A DNA stretch of 64,000 bases from Albugo candida (lineage: Eukaryota > Oomycota > Peronosporomycetes > Albuginales): NCBI GenBank assembly GCA_040437565.1, contig JBDOQK010000002.1, positions 124,001-188,000 of the forward strand, read 5' to 3'. Below, piece by piece: positions 25,642-36,359 of this stretch (positions are counted from its first letter, which is position 1; every line of letters starts with the position of its first letter). A program made the translations under genes and the position numbers. The notes beneath the pieces are model-generated. The model did no database searches, had not been told where the DNA came from, and worked only from the letters and a program-made list of their open reading frames with translations.

Positions 25642-26581
25642 GTTAGCAAATGTGTAGTGTTGGCGGTTGTAAAATGACTACTAAAATATATTTGGGAGCC
25701 GCTATGGCCACAGACAGTTATACTACGGCCACAGACAAAAGTACTACAATTGATCTAACCAATCACAGCTCACGAAATTATATTGTTGCCAAGTACGCCA
25801 GAACTGGCGACGCAGCAAATGAAATTTATACCTTTCGCGCAGCCGACCCCACGTGGTGACATTTTTCAACATATCAACTGGAAGATCTCATATTACACCT
25901 TCGAAGAGTATTTGAACAGGTTAGTTTATAATATTCCTTTGTTTTTTCCAATCACTAAAGTTTCGCAATGAAAGCTAGAATAAGCTCGATTTCCAATGGC
26001 AACCGGCGCGAAGCCATGCTCCTCTACTTATATTACTAACTACATCTAATTCTAAAAATAGAATTATATCAACAAATAATAAGTAGTTTTATAAAAAACG
26101 ACTTTTTATTTTTCTTAACAGCAACAGTCACCTTTCCAACATCCTAATCTTTAGAGCGTCCACTATTAACCTACCATATACATACATCAGAAAAAAACCG
26201 TACTTACGCTAAAACAATATAACAAAAATAGCGTAAGAAACAGAATGAGCTCGTGTACAAAAGTAGACAAGTGACCTGATTGGCTAGCGTACTTAGCATA
26301 AATTGAGCTGTGATTGGTTAGATCAATTGTCTGTGGCCGTAGTATTAATGTCTGTGGCCATAGCGGCTCCCAAAATATTTAGGTCCTTAGTTCGCAAACT
26401 CTCTTGCTACTCTAAGCCTACTGGATTCTTCGAGTATACCTTGATAGTTTTCCATACCGCGCATTACTAGTCGTACAGTCGCGCATTAGTAATCGCCTGG
26501 CCGTGCGTCAGTAATCCCGTGCCTTTCCCAGCATACATCGTGCGATAGCGTAACCTGACAACAACACACCCTTCTTCAACA
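25642..26581 (-). repeat. 5' LTR of Copia 2, interrupted by a MITE
   Basis: After removal of the 678-bp insert and its target duplication, the LTR is 253 bp, the same length as the partner LTR. Confidence 0.9.
25694..26371. mobile_element. Non-autonomous DNA transposon (MITE-like), 678 bp, about 100-bp terminal inverted repeats
   Basis: The ends read GGGAGCCGCTATGGCCACAG on the left and its reverse complement on the right. Pairing extends about 100 bp inward with an 11-bp indel and a few changes. Each inverted repeat holds two copies of a GGCCACAGAC block. The insert is flanked by aatatattt and aaaatattt, a probable 9-bp target duplication with one mismatch, which suits the Mutator-like superfamily. 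No transposase is encoded and the A/T-rich middle has no long frame. A 9-bp stem (cttacgcta / tagcgtaag) lies at 26203-26237. It inserted into the Copia LTR, so it is younger than that element. Confidence 0.88.
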
Positions 26582-27439
26582 TCTTACGCTTCATAATTGT
26601 CGCATTGGTGCTTTCGCATCTAGTACAACTTATGTTGATTATCAGCAAAAATAGCTATCGGTCCACCAATACTCATGTTCGTCTTGTTTCACGCATCCTC
26701 ATATGCGCCAGCTATTCATGGACAATTGTACCCCAAAGTTGCAGTCAGCCTTGTCATACTATCATGGATGGAAAATATCCAAAGTGATGATATGCAACGC
26801 AACAGAATCCCGATGCAAATTGTGATTTCTTAGATGCTTCCTTGTATCAACTCGCAATGCGTGAAGGCATGTTGAGCGCAGATTATAAAACTTACAACAG
26901 CGCTGAAGAAAGCATTAGGCCGGTATTGGACGTCGAGCTCTCCACCAAGCGCGTCCAAAATCCAAACCACGATTGAGCTGATCTTTGTGAGAGATTAGCC
27001 TGATAATATATTAAAGTTGAGTCAACCACTTTTACAAAATACGATATGCTTACTTTGCTTCGATATCGTCTAAAAGGAACATTGATCGGTGAATTTGCTG
27101 TAGGTGCGCTTGATTTCTCAATCTGCGTGTGAATTAGGTGTCTTCAATTTCAGATCAGTTACTATAGCAGGCCGCTTTCGTGTTTCAGTTCCAAATCAAG
27201 TCCGTGATGGTGGAGTATGAGATAACGAATAAAACTGATTCCTCTCGCGGTATCCGATGCCAGAACATTGAAAATAGCTTTTTGCGCTTTCCTCACCTGC
27301 GCAATGCACTGACCAACCGATCATGCATATACATGCGATTGGTCTTCTCTACCATATCGCATGACTCGGCGACTTTCTGTATTATCGCTTGCTGTGGATG
27401 CCAAGTCATTCGCTTCTTCGTGTTCCCAGTCTCCTGATC
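26582..27439. other. Unassigned sequence
   Basis: The plus strand around 26815-26970 reads a plausible coding stretch (DFLDASLYQLAMREGMLSAD) with no family I can name. Nothing else is recognisable. Confidence 0.35.
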
Positions 27440-28560
27440 CTAAACAAGTATCGGGGCGGCAACCGTAGGTGCAATGGCTTCAATTGAGCTGATAGATCCT
27501 TATTTGCTGATCTGACAAGGTCAGGCAATAGTGCTCCAAACCTCGCTAAAGTGTTGTGATTTGTTCATTCAAAAGGCGCACTTGCTGATACCTTCTATGA
27601 TATATAGCTTATAATAGGGTCTTCACTTTCAGCTTTTTTTGGAGTGATATCCTTTTTAGATTGGTCGCATGACACCTCAAGAATACTATTGTGTGGCCCA
27701 GCGCTGCTCTCATGAGGATTCCGCTGAAGTTCAAAATGAATCAAAGTAGTATTTGTGTCGGACCGTGATGCACTGCAATATTGATTTGATTGGATGGTAC
27801 ATGATAGCCCGGTGAGTTATCTCCAAAAACAGACACACTAATCACAACATCGTCCATGGCATGATAAAATCTCTCTTCAGTTTTCTCGTTTGCGATAACA
27901 TACTTCACTGTCGCTTTTTCTTGAGTGTACGCTCTTATTCACGGTTTTCTTCCAGGTGAGTACGGAGCTTTTTTATCACCTTACTAGCTTCTTCTTGTAC
28001 TCTTCGGTCCATGGACTCGGTCGATATATACTCACAAAGCTGTTTTGTAGACAAGTGATGACTCCACAACGGGGCTGAAGAAGTCTTTGATGACTGCTTG
28101 GGAATTACGTGTCGAAGCAGGACGTTTCAAGCGAGGGAGCATTATAGCTGCTATTTTATCGCAAGTTAATTTCTTTTCCTTACCAAGTCAATACTACTAT
28201 CAACACCAGCTACCTAAGAACAGTCTTGTTGAATGCGAACGTATTTTTGTCGTGAATGATACAGACATCATGCCTGCGATTTTCATGTTTCTGATCTGAA
28301 GCTTTAATGATCGATTCTCAGTAAGTAATTGCTGATTTCTTATGATCGACTCAATAATGTGTTGCGCACCTGTTGTAGCTTGTTCTTCTCATCGAGTAGT
28401 CGCTTCAAAGCTCCGCAATCTGCACGACATATGTCCTTAATCAGTCTTATTTACCTGCTCCCTGAGCACAAGAAGCGTTACTCATTTATGACTTTCGCAC
28501 TTGATAAAATCAAAATTCTACTAAATCAATTTCGACCTCTTTTTTCCAACTTCATACAAT
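27440..28560 (-). pseudogene. Relic of a coiled-coil host protein
   Basis: On the minus strand there are heptad-rich segments in the same direction: CGALKRLLDEKNKLQQ near 28400, NQQLLTENRSLKLQIRNMKI near 28330-28270, STKQLCEYISTESMDRRVQ near 28050, VQEEASKVIKKLRTHLEENR near 27990-27935, then ERFYHAMDDVVISVSVFGDN near 27870, and RLLNEQITTL with HYCLTLSDQQIRIYQLN near 27590-27490. A candidate 49-nt GT-AG intron near 28233-28185 restores the frame, but other joints need implausibly short introns or frame changes. I read it as a decayed host gene. The family is unknown. Confidence 0.4.
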
Positions 28561-28639
28561 CGGCAAGAAACAAGTCGTAGCCCCAAGTGTCTATGGGTCC
28601 CATCTATCCCGTTTGCGGCATACAATGTTTACACAGTGA

Positions 28640-29060
28640 GAAGTTTGTATCTGAAAACATGGCTGGCCTCTCACTCTTTCTCAGTCGGACGCTGTGATGA
28701 GATTTTATGGCAGGTGGAGACTGCTGGTATCGCTCAGAATTCAGTCGATCGTCTAGGATGCGTTTGCGATCTCACCCAGTGGTGAATCTATCTGTCATCT
28801 ACTACCTCCTGCTACAGCTTACTGTCTACGTTATAAAGTATCCTCAGCAGCTTTTCTTAGCCGGATCCAATGTATATATCCTTCTTTTGTTGGAGATTTG
28901 TGCCCAAACGCTTCATTTGTAAGCCATGTATTGCTTTCCATGGGAAAAAGATTGGACGTTTCGGACCTTGGAAGAAGTGGCTGACTATTTCTTAACGCGC
29001 GATGTGGTTAGGACACTAAGCCAAGTTTTTACCACACATTGTACGCACTCGTATCATAAG
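28640..29060 (+). pseudogene. Coding-like segment, faint myotubularin resemblance
   Basis: Plus-strand 28707-28922 is open and continues after one stop. It has a pattern QLTVYVIKYPQQLF, then YILLLLEICAQ and later WEKDW with VADYF, which loosely follows the C-terminal part of myotubularin-family phosphatase domains. The catalytic CxxGxxR motif is not present in the segment. The family call is speculative. Confidence 0.2.
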
Positions 29061-29436
29061 AGGTGGCACTTTAGCAGGGGATAAACACCAGACCTTTTTG
29101 TGTTATTAGGCAATTTTTGCATGATTAACATGCACTAAATATACCGCATCATGGCTCTTACTTGAGATAAACTTCTACCTCTTAGATTTTGGTTTTTATT
29201 GGTGTCTGTTTCAAATGTCGAGTACAAGTCGTCAGATTGACACTGACTACCTCCGTTGCCAGAAGCAATTCCTTCTTTTGCATTTTTGACACCGCTTCAA
29301 TCGCTATCAGTTGAACATAAAGGATAGGTATTGAAAAGGAAATCCTAGAGGCTGCATAAATTCATAATTTGAATAAGTCGAATACGAAAATCTTATTTAC
29401 ATGTGACATTATTATATTACATTATTGTACAATAGC

Positions 29437-29536
29437 NNNNNNNNNNNNNNNNNNNNNNNNNNNNNNNNNNNNNNNNNNNNNNNNNNNNNNNNNNNNNNNN
29501 NNNNNNNNNNNNNNNNNNNNNNNNNNNNNNNNNNNN
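29437..29536. other. Assembly gap, 100 N
   Basis: Run of exactly 100 N, 32 bp beyond the end of the isomerase relic. No flank duplication is seen. Confidence 0.98.
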
Positions 29537-29568
29537 AGCAATCCTTTTTATTATGTATTGCGTTAGTG

Positions 29569-30503
29569 TTACTCTCTCTTTTTCAATGCTTCCAAATACA
29601 AACCCAAAGCTTTCTGCACTTTGTCGGCTTGCATCAAATCGAGAAACTTTTCGAAATCCTCCGTTTTCGCATCTTGAATGCGATCTGCTACATTCTGACG
29701 CATCAGACGATTGGTACCAACATGAGCGTGATCTGTGATTTATTTCAAAATATCAAAATGATATCCCAAACCTGAAATGTGATATAACGAGTACCTGGAA
29801 TAGCAGGCCGCTTTTCCATTGTGACTTTACATCGAGGGAGAACTTCCTCTATCACACATGCTTCATCCACCAATCCCACTAGTTTGCTTTCGCTGCATCC
29901 AGTTGCAGCCCGAGTCCGAGCAGTTTTTCTGCTTGGCGATTGCCAACAGTATTGATAAAGATTTTTCAAACCCATTTTGGCACAACATACTTATTGTGTC
30001 TCGTTAAGCCCGATTTTTGATTTTCCCTGTTGCCATGATTCGATAGTCACAGCACATTGCAAGTATACATCCACCTGCTGGGCTGTGGCCTTCAATAGCG
30101 GCTACGCAAGCAAGACGAGTTGGGTATAGTCGAGAGATAAGGTTGTGTAGTGACTGATAAAAAGTCTTGAGCTTTTTGGGCTAAGCACAGAAATAAGTAC
30201 GAGAAAGCAGGTTAATTGAAACAAAACCATTCCGTACATGTGGCTGATACAATTCCGATAAATCAAGTCCCGCAGAAAATTCGTGGGGTCGAAACGCTAA
30301 GATCATTCCGCTGATGACATATTAGATATCCAAATTCTTAAATAGTTGAATTGATTAATATACCGACAAGACTTTTCGGACTCCAATTTTGCAATAGTCG
30401 CATCTAAAGGTTGGAACAACTGCGATGCGTGAGGAGCCAAAGGTCTCATCGCACTTGCATACCGTACCTTTCTGCTTGGTATATTAATCGGCGGATTATA
30501 CAA
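29569..30503 (-). pseudogene. Enoyl-CoA delta-isomerase (DCI/ECI type) pseudogene
   Basis: The functional enzyme moves the double bond of unsaturated enoyl-CoA in mitochondrial or peroxisomal beta-oxidation. On the minus strand the crotonase-fold landmarks appear in order: ATIAKLESEKSCR, FSAGLDLSELYQP, ACVAAIEGHSPAGGCILAM (oxyanion-hole region), CDYRIMATGK, IGLNETQ, VVPKW, VGNRQAEKLLGLG, GLVDEACV, AIP, and the C-terminal NRLMRQNVADR and ALGLYLEALKKRE with stop at 29569. Two GT-AG introns are clear: 30311-30363, and 29733-29794, which joins AIP to DHAHVG. A third is probable near 30175-30222. The frame slips after CDYRIMATGK (one extra base in an A-rich run) and on both sides of the VVPKW to LGLG block, and there is a stop after NETQ. 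The N-terminus is not resolved. Confidence 0.75.
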
Positions 30504-33500
30504 ACGTTTGATACTGTATAATATCCATCATACGGTTCTCGTAAAATTAACGAATCACAGGTAGTAGAAAAACTTCGTGCGCCTGCTTACTGGAAGGTAT
30601 GACGGACATGCTTTCCAACGTGCCATGTCGGAGTCTATTATTCCTCGTAATATTAGCTGTGGCGGAAATTCTGCACTTTCGGGCGCATCGAAAATATTTA
30701 TTTTGAAGTTCAAGTTCCTTAAGGATACAAACCGACGTTTGTAAAAGGGGAAATGTCTCAAAATGGATCTTATTACTTATTAGCCCCTTGAAAGCTAATG
30801 CTGGGATGCATAAAATATTATTGTGTTGCCATGTGCGAGGTCCTACTCAATGTCTCCGACTGCATTCCAGAACGTCTCTCTATAAGAACAGTCAAAAAGA
30901 TCAAATCGCACCGAGGACTACAAATAATGAACGTCGTGTTCCGTTGAAAAGGGACCTCGCAATGCATAGGGTTCAATATACGGTCTCAGGACAATTGTAC
31001 GCCAATTAAAGCATTCATTTTCAGGCATGACACTACCAAAAGAATAGAAATCTACTGCAGCGGTTACAGCGAACTTTGAAGTGTAGGAGTGATGAAAATA
31101 TCAGAAAGTCTTCACAGCGGTAGAGCCAGGTTGTTCCAGCACGAAAGATTCCGTCAAAAATCGAAATTTGGTCTATGATTAAATCGATCAGCCACCACAG
31201 GAGTGACTCTGGGTTGTATACTCCAGTACGTACTTGGCATATTTTCCAAAGAAAGATATCAAATATGGTTGTAGCGGTACCGATATGCCATCGTATATAG
31301 ATAATTAGCGCGCACAAAACGTTACGACACTATATGTAAAGTAACTCTTCTTGCATCACAGTGTGAGATGTGTCAAGCCGCAAAGAAACTGACTTTTTTG
31401 GATTGGAACTTAACGAATGGCTTAAACAACATAGATAGCCAAATCCAAGAGTGAGTGCTGACGCTATCTGAGCATACTAATGTGCGTGTCATAGTAACTC
31501 TCACATTGAACAACGCCCTCAGTCTTCGACATGCATACGATCAACTTCTTAATAGAATGCTTTCTGCGCGCTAACATCATGCACCGCCGTAGTTTTGAGA
31601 ACGGAATAAACATAATATATTATGAGAGCACAAGGCTTTTCCTGGTAATGGAATCGCTCGAACGAGTGATGAAATGATGAGTAAGGACACTGCATCATCG
31701 TCCTTGCCGTCACAACGTTGTACGCCGGAAATTGCAAAGTACATCATGATTTAAGCTTTCGTCATCGGAGTTGTTTCTTGATATGAATAGTTGATTCGAG
31801 AGCCGTGCAAAATGAAATGTTTAGTTCTCATTGTGGTTTCTAGAGTCCCATGTTCTTCAATGTCGTGCGGCATTGCCTGTGTAATCCCATCGAGATAGAT
31901 GAACAAATCATTAGCGTCCTTAATTAGCTCAGAAGTGAATTTTCTGCCCAAGGAGGCGATGTCATGTAGTGGGAAATAATGTAAAAAACCTATCCCGTCG
32001 CCGGAGAAATTTCTTCGTCTTGCTAACATTCAGTCCGTATACAATGAGTTTCGAGAACTACAGAAAGCTGCCCAAGACGCTGACGCTCTAGATAGCTCGC
32101 AAATAATTCTGTTAGTCTACTCATGTCAGGAGTACGTGATCTCCACGTGAATGAATCGCAATAGAAAATCGTGAGCTGCTTCGATCGGAAGCACATTAGG
32201 TAGGATGACTTTCCAGCGATTCGTACATTGTACGCGTAAGGTTTCAATTTCATGTGCTACCGAATGACCATTACCGTGGCAACTTATGTGCTCTCTTCCC
32301 TTTTTTCAACTGTTAGCTGCAATTTATCTTCCGGGAGCGGATAATAAAGCTCGCACAAAGCACTGCTTCCATAGGCGAGTTGGAAACTTGCGAAGTGAAG
32401 GGTGTTTTGTTATTACTCAATACAGTTTTCCAAAAGTGTGTCATCTTATTCTAAGCGCTATCAGCATTCTTCATTACCAAAGCACCTAAATATTTCATCA
32501 GTCTCATAACCCACTATCCCACATTTCACTGTGAAGAAAAAGATTAGATCTTCAGCTGTCCAAAATTTCAAGATTCTCATCCTTAGACTCCAACGTATCC
32601 TTTTCTCAGCCATGCAGCGTCATTTTTGATATGTTTGCAGCGATGACAAAAGGCGCAAACGCATGCAACTTACAATCCGTTTTTACCTTCATTGTAAGCG
32701 ACTCTCAAATGATGACTTTCCTGAATGAACACAAGTCATGGAACATTAGACCTGATGATAGAGTTTCTTTCCGTCAAGACAACCGTGGGCATGCCATCAA
32801 AGCTAACGAACAATAACACAACTGGATAGAGATCGTTTCAATTCAATACCGTCAACAAATTTTATGGTCTTAGATTGCCCACGCCCCGTAAAAATCAGCC
32901 GAGGCGCTATTTGATACCATGTATAAATGTGCGTGGTCTGTTTTGTCCAATTCGATAGCCTCTCTTTACACATTTTTATTTTCTACGTCTAGCCCGGCCA
33001 TATCCAAACACTTGACTAGTACCATCTCGAATATCTTTCGTCTATTAATACTTGTTTTTCTGGATAATCTGCAATTTTCGTTTGCTTCTAAAGCCCATTT
33101 TACTTGACCCTTCACACTGTATAAACACATGCACAAATAAGCATCCCCATTGCTTACATCAAGTGTATGTCAAAAATGATTTCAATTTTGAAAAATGAGT
33201 CAGAGGCATCCGATATACTACCCAGAGAGAGGATGAGCCGCTTGTCTTGATCCGTGCACTCCACGCTTGCAGTCATCCTTGAGCAAGCTTCGTCGAGCTT
33301 CACGAGAGGCTCCAAACACTTCCGTCATATTGGATTCACGTACTTGCAGTCAAGTCTGATTACCGTTATGTGTGCTCCTTCGAACAAGAAATTGATTGAA
33401 ATCTCCTACTTTTCAGCCACGCTCTTGCACATAAATCTTTGGCTGAAGATCTAGAGTGATCATCGTGACGATGATAGCGAACCCTTCACATCGTTGATTT

Positions 33501-34019
33501 TCTAGGCTAGTGCTGGGTCGACTCTGGTCGCTGTCTTCATTGCGCCAAGATGTTCATGTAATTTTTTATTTGATAACTTATACGGTGTTTATTCCGATAA
33601 GATGTAGTTGTCCTCGAGCAGCATCTCGTGTGATTCATCGCTGTTGATCTATTAACCTTTGGAATCATAAGATGGCAAGGATCCTCAAAGATGCTTACTT
33701 CAACAGCGCTATCCTGATTTGTTGCACATAGTAGCTGGACGTCTTGACTTCACTATAAACTCATCGGTACGATGTGGCTGTTCATCAAACCATGCCCAGC
33801 AGCCTTTTCATTCTGAAATGTGGTCCCAAGCTCTGCTGACCATGTGAGCACTGTCAGCCTTAGAGCACAAAAACGTTCAGGTGGCCTCAAAGAGACCTAT
33901 TCGATACTGAATACGCATCAATAGTGTGTAAGTGATAGGACTACGTGAAGGAATAGCGTTCACCTGGCTGTACGCTATTCTACCCTCTGGGTTGATGTAA
34001 GCTATATACATATATAAAA
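30504..34019. other. Unassigned region with scattered coding-like segments
   Basis: There are open minus-strand stretches at 30555-30761 (KRRFVSLRNLNFKINIFDAP), 31751-32029 (ending TKHFILHGSRINYSYQE, faintly like the start of a PH domain), 32023-32253 and about 33180-33410 (LEPLVKLDEACSRMTASVE). None can be assigned with confidence and they are separated by stops. They could be exons of one or more decayed genes on the minus strand. Confidence 0.3.
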
Positions 34020-35126
34020 ATGGAAATTACCGTAAGCACTTCATCGTGGTCCCATAATCGCAATACGAGTGAAGTAGACCTAGATTTTTTCGATTGGGTC
34101 TTCTTACGTGATCAATTGCAAGATGATGCATCTGATTTATCGTAATAAACCGCTAGCCGTGATCAACATCTCTTGCATCCTGTCAGAAGAGAGACATCGC
34201 GAAAGAATGAAACCCCGCTTCAAGTTTCCGTAATTTGTTGCTGTCTTCTACTCACGCCCATCATTGTTCTCATTTGGACGATATCGACGAAAATCTAGCA
34301 ATACTTTGCGCACAAAGTTTGTGGTAGAGATTACGCCTACATCCGTTTCGTTTATATGCGATAACGAACGTATTCATCATATACATAGGACCAGTGTGGT
34401 TCTTCAAGTGAGTTTTGTGTGGAGCGATGGCTTTCATGTGCTCTTGTTGCTGATTATCGATCTATTGAAGGTTTGTTGTATTCGTGCATATAGCACTTAC
34501 GTAATCGTGTCCGTTTCAGCTAATTCATCACTTTGGCGCTTTGATGTCATTCCTTATCAAAATCTAGGACTGTCGTTGGTGTTGTTCAGTTTGTTGAAAT
34601 CATTTGTTTAATCACGTACACGCTTCCCAGATTTTTGGAAATCTCTGCATGGGTAATAGAGGATCTAGAAGCATACTCGGTCATGCTAGTATAAAGAAAC
34701 CGCACACATTTCAAAGAATGATGTCATTAAGCAATTTAATCAAACTGCGTTTATGTACATCATCTGGCCCTGTTGAAACATTCGATTGTATCTATCTTGG
34801 GAAAAGATCAAGGTCTTACAGCATTCAATCTGTCTTCTGCGTGCCCATTCTTCTCTCTTATCGCTTTTCTTATCAATGGGATTCTACAAAGATACCCATA
34901 GTATTTTGCATGAAAAACAAACAGGGTTAATTGAAAGATTTGTCCGAACATCATCGCCAAAAAAATAAACCATAGGGAAGGACGAGAGCTATACGACTAG
35001 TGAACCAAATGCATGAAGTTCGTGCTGAACAAGAAACATTAAAAATTACGGAAGACTGGATTTATTTCTACTACGAACAAGCGAATGCGCATGACGCACA
35101 CGTCTTCAACCACGGAGAATATTAAT
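34020..35126 (+). pseudogene. Unidentified coding-like segments, possible decayed or intron-rich gene
   Basis: A short open frame at 34020-34145 (METIV-type start followed by acidic EVDLDFFDW) is followed by open stretches 34264-34611 and 34604-34930. A last segment near 34985-35126 contains LVNQMHEVRAEQETLKITED and WIYFYYEQ before a stop. A WSDGF motif near 34430 recalls the end of ELMO-type PH domains, but this is weak. I could not find a splice pattern that keeps one frame. No function is assigned. Confidence 0.25.
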
Positions 35127-35362
35127 TTTGCAATATCTGCTTCATACCTCGCAGTTCTTTCAGTTCTAAATTATTACCTTTTTTCCAGTCCCTAATTGTG
35201 AGAAGCCTGGCTTATGTGACTCTCGACGTAAAAAATGAAAGAAGGGAATTGGTCACAAGAATAATCGAAGTTGAAGAAACTAGCTGTGCAAGCACAGAGA
35301 TTTTGAAGTTTCTTGAAAAAACGACAATCTAGGAACGAGACCTTAAGCCTTATATTTCTTCG

Positions 35363-35530
35363 TCCATCTCCATGGTACTTCATACACGACGACATTGGCT
35401 CCTAGCAACTCGGCGATGCAAGCAAATGTTATGAGAAGGTCTCGAGCATAAGGCATTGTGTGATAGAGGAAGTGGATAATCTCAGCCGGTAACATTATTA
35501 AGTAGTCATGTTCCATGCGAAGTAAAATTG
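35363..35530 (-). pseudogene. Possible alpha/beta-hydrolase fragment
   Basis: The minus-strand segment reads through CIAELLGANVVVYEVPWRW, which resembles the strand-turn before the GYG motif of ABHD17-like hydrolases (family pattern about AELLGxNVVxYEYxGYG). The GYG itself and the catalytic GxSxG are not seen. Flanking frames are broken. Confidence 0.25.
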
Positions 35531-36359
35531 TTAGACTCGAAGCACCATTCTTTGGCTATAAAATTGTGATTATCTCAGATCTGTCGACAGATATCAAGTA
35601 CATATAAAATGCAGGTCATTTGTTTTGCTTACCTTAGCCAGCCACATGTCAGGAAACCTTCCGACGACCTCAATGCACGGTGACGCATATCGTAAGCATA
35701 CCTAGGTCATCAGGCTCTCTGCTATTTTATCTCGCCTCCAGAAGCTGTCTGAAAACGGTATTCTCGTGAGAAGAAATTTATCCAAGCTGATTTGAATACT
35801 TTTCTTAAAAAAACGCAATTCCTGACCTGATTTCAGCGACACCATGGAGAGAAACGGTGGGCTTAGCTTAATGAATCCAAAGCAGAACTTTTTTTTCTTC
35901 AAATGTCATGTAAAGTGAGAGAGTAAGCTCTTGTATGTCGACAAACAAACACAAATTTGGAAGAGGCTGTTTCTTGTCATGAAAATTGTCCTACAGTAAA
36001 ATTCTGACTTCAAAGTTGAAAAACGTCTTGGCGGAGAGCAAGAAGCACTGGTCGCGCCTCTGACATCAAATTGGCAAGAAAAGACTCAGCTGGACATTAT
36101 TCAGTCTCTGGTAAGTGGCAAGGTGGCATATAATTTCGAAACTAATTTTCACGCATGACGTAGCCATTGATAGAAAATTCTGGAAATGCTAGATGCAGCC
36201 ACCTACCTCATGGAGGCAACTGCGGCTCCCACGCCAAAGCGCTTCATATTGAGAATCAATTCTTTTGATCTATTTTGAAGATACTACGCTGGTTGAAAGG
36301 GTGGGTTATCTCGCTTATTTATATCTGAATCAAGTGGTTTCGACCGCGCTATTTTCGGG
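35531..36359. other. Upstream region of the SAM-domain gene; nothing else recognised
   Basis: There are only short frames on both strands. The stretch just before 36360 should contain the promoter of the SAM-domain gene. I see no distinctive element. Confidence 0.4.

Larger units (their letters stand above)
21387..26581 (-). mobile_element. Copia LTR retrotransposon fossil (element 2), both LTRs present
   Basis: A minus-strand Ty1/Copia element, broken in many places. Parts in transcription order are: 5' LTR 26581-25642; leader with a conserved gggctcataacc next to the LTR (possible primer-binding site); gag about 25620-25036; zinc knuckle and protease about 24980-24465; GAG-pre-integrase and integrase about 24468-23333; reverse transcriptase about 23030-22126; RNase H about 22065-21673; purine-rich tract; 3' LTR 21639-21387. 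The LTRs begin TGTTAG and end AACA. The two LTRs differ at roughly one position in ten, so the insertion is old. The 5' LTR carries a later 678-bp DNA-transposon insertion. Its proteins resemble those of Copia 1, so the two are related families. Confidence 0.9.

Noticed and set aside
34142-34298. Two apparent introns joining short exons at 34141/34187 and 34229/34299
   Set aside because: On recount the splices do not lead into the long open frame that follows.
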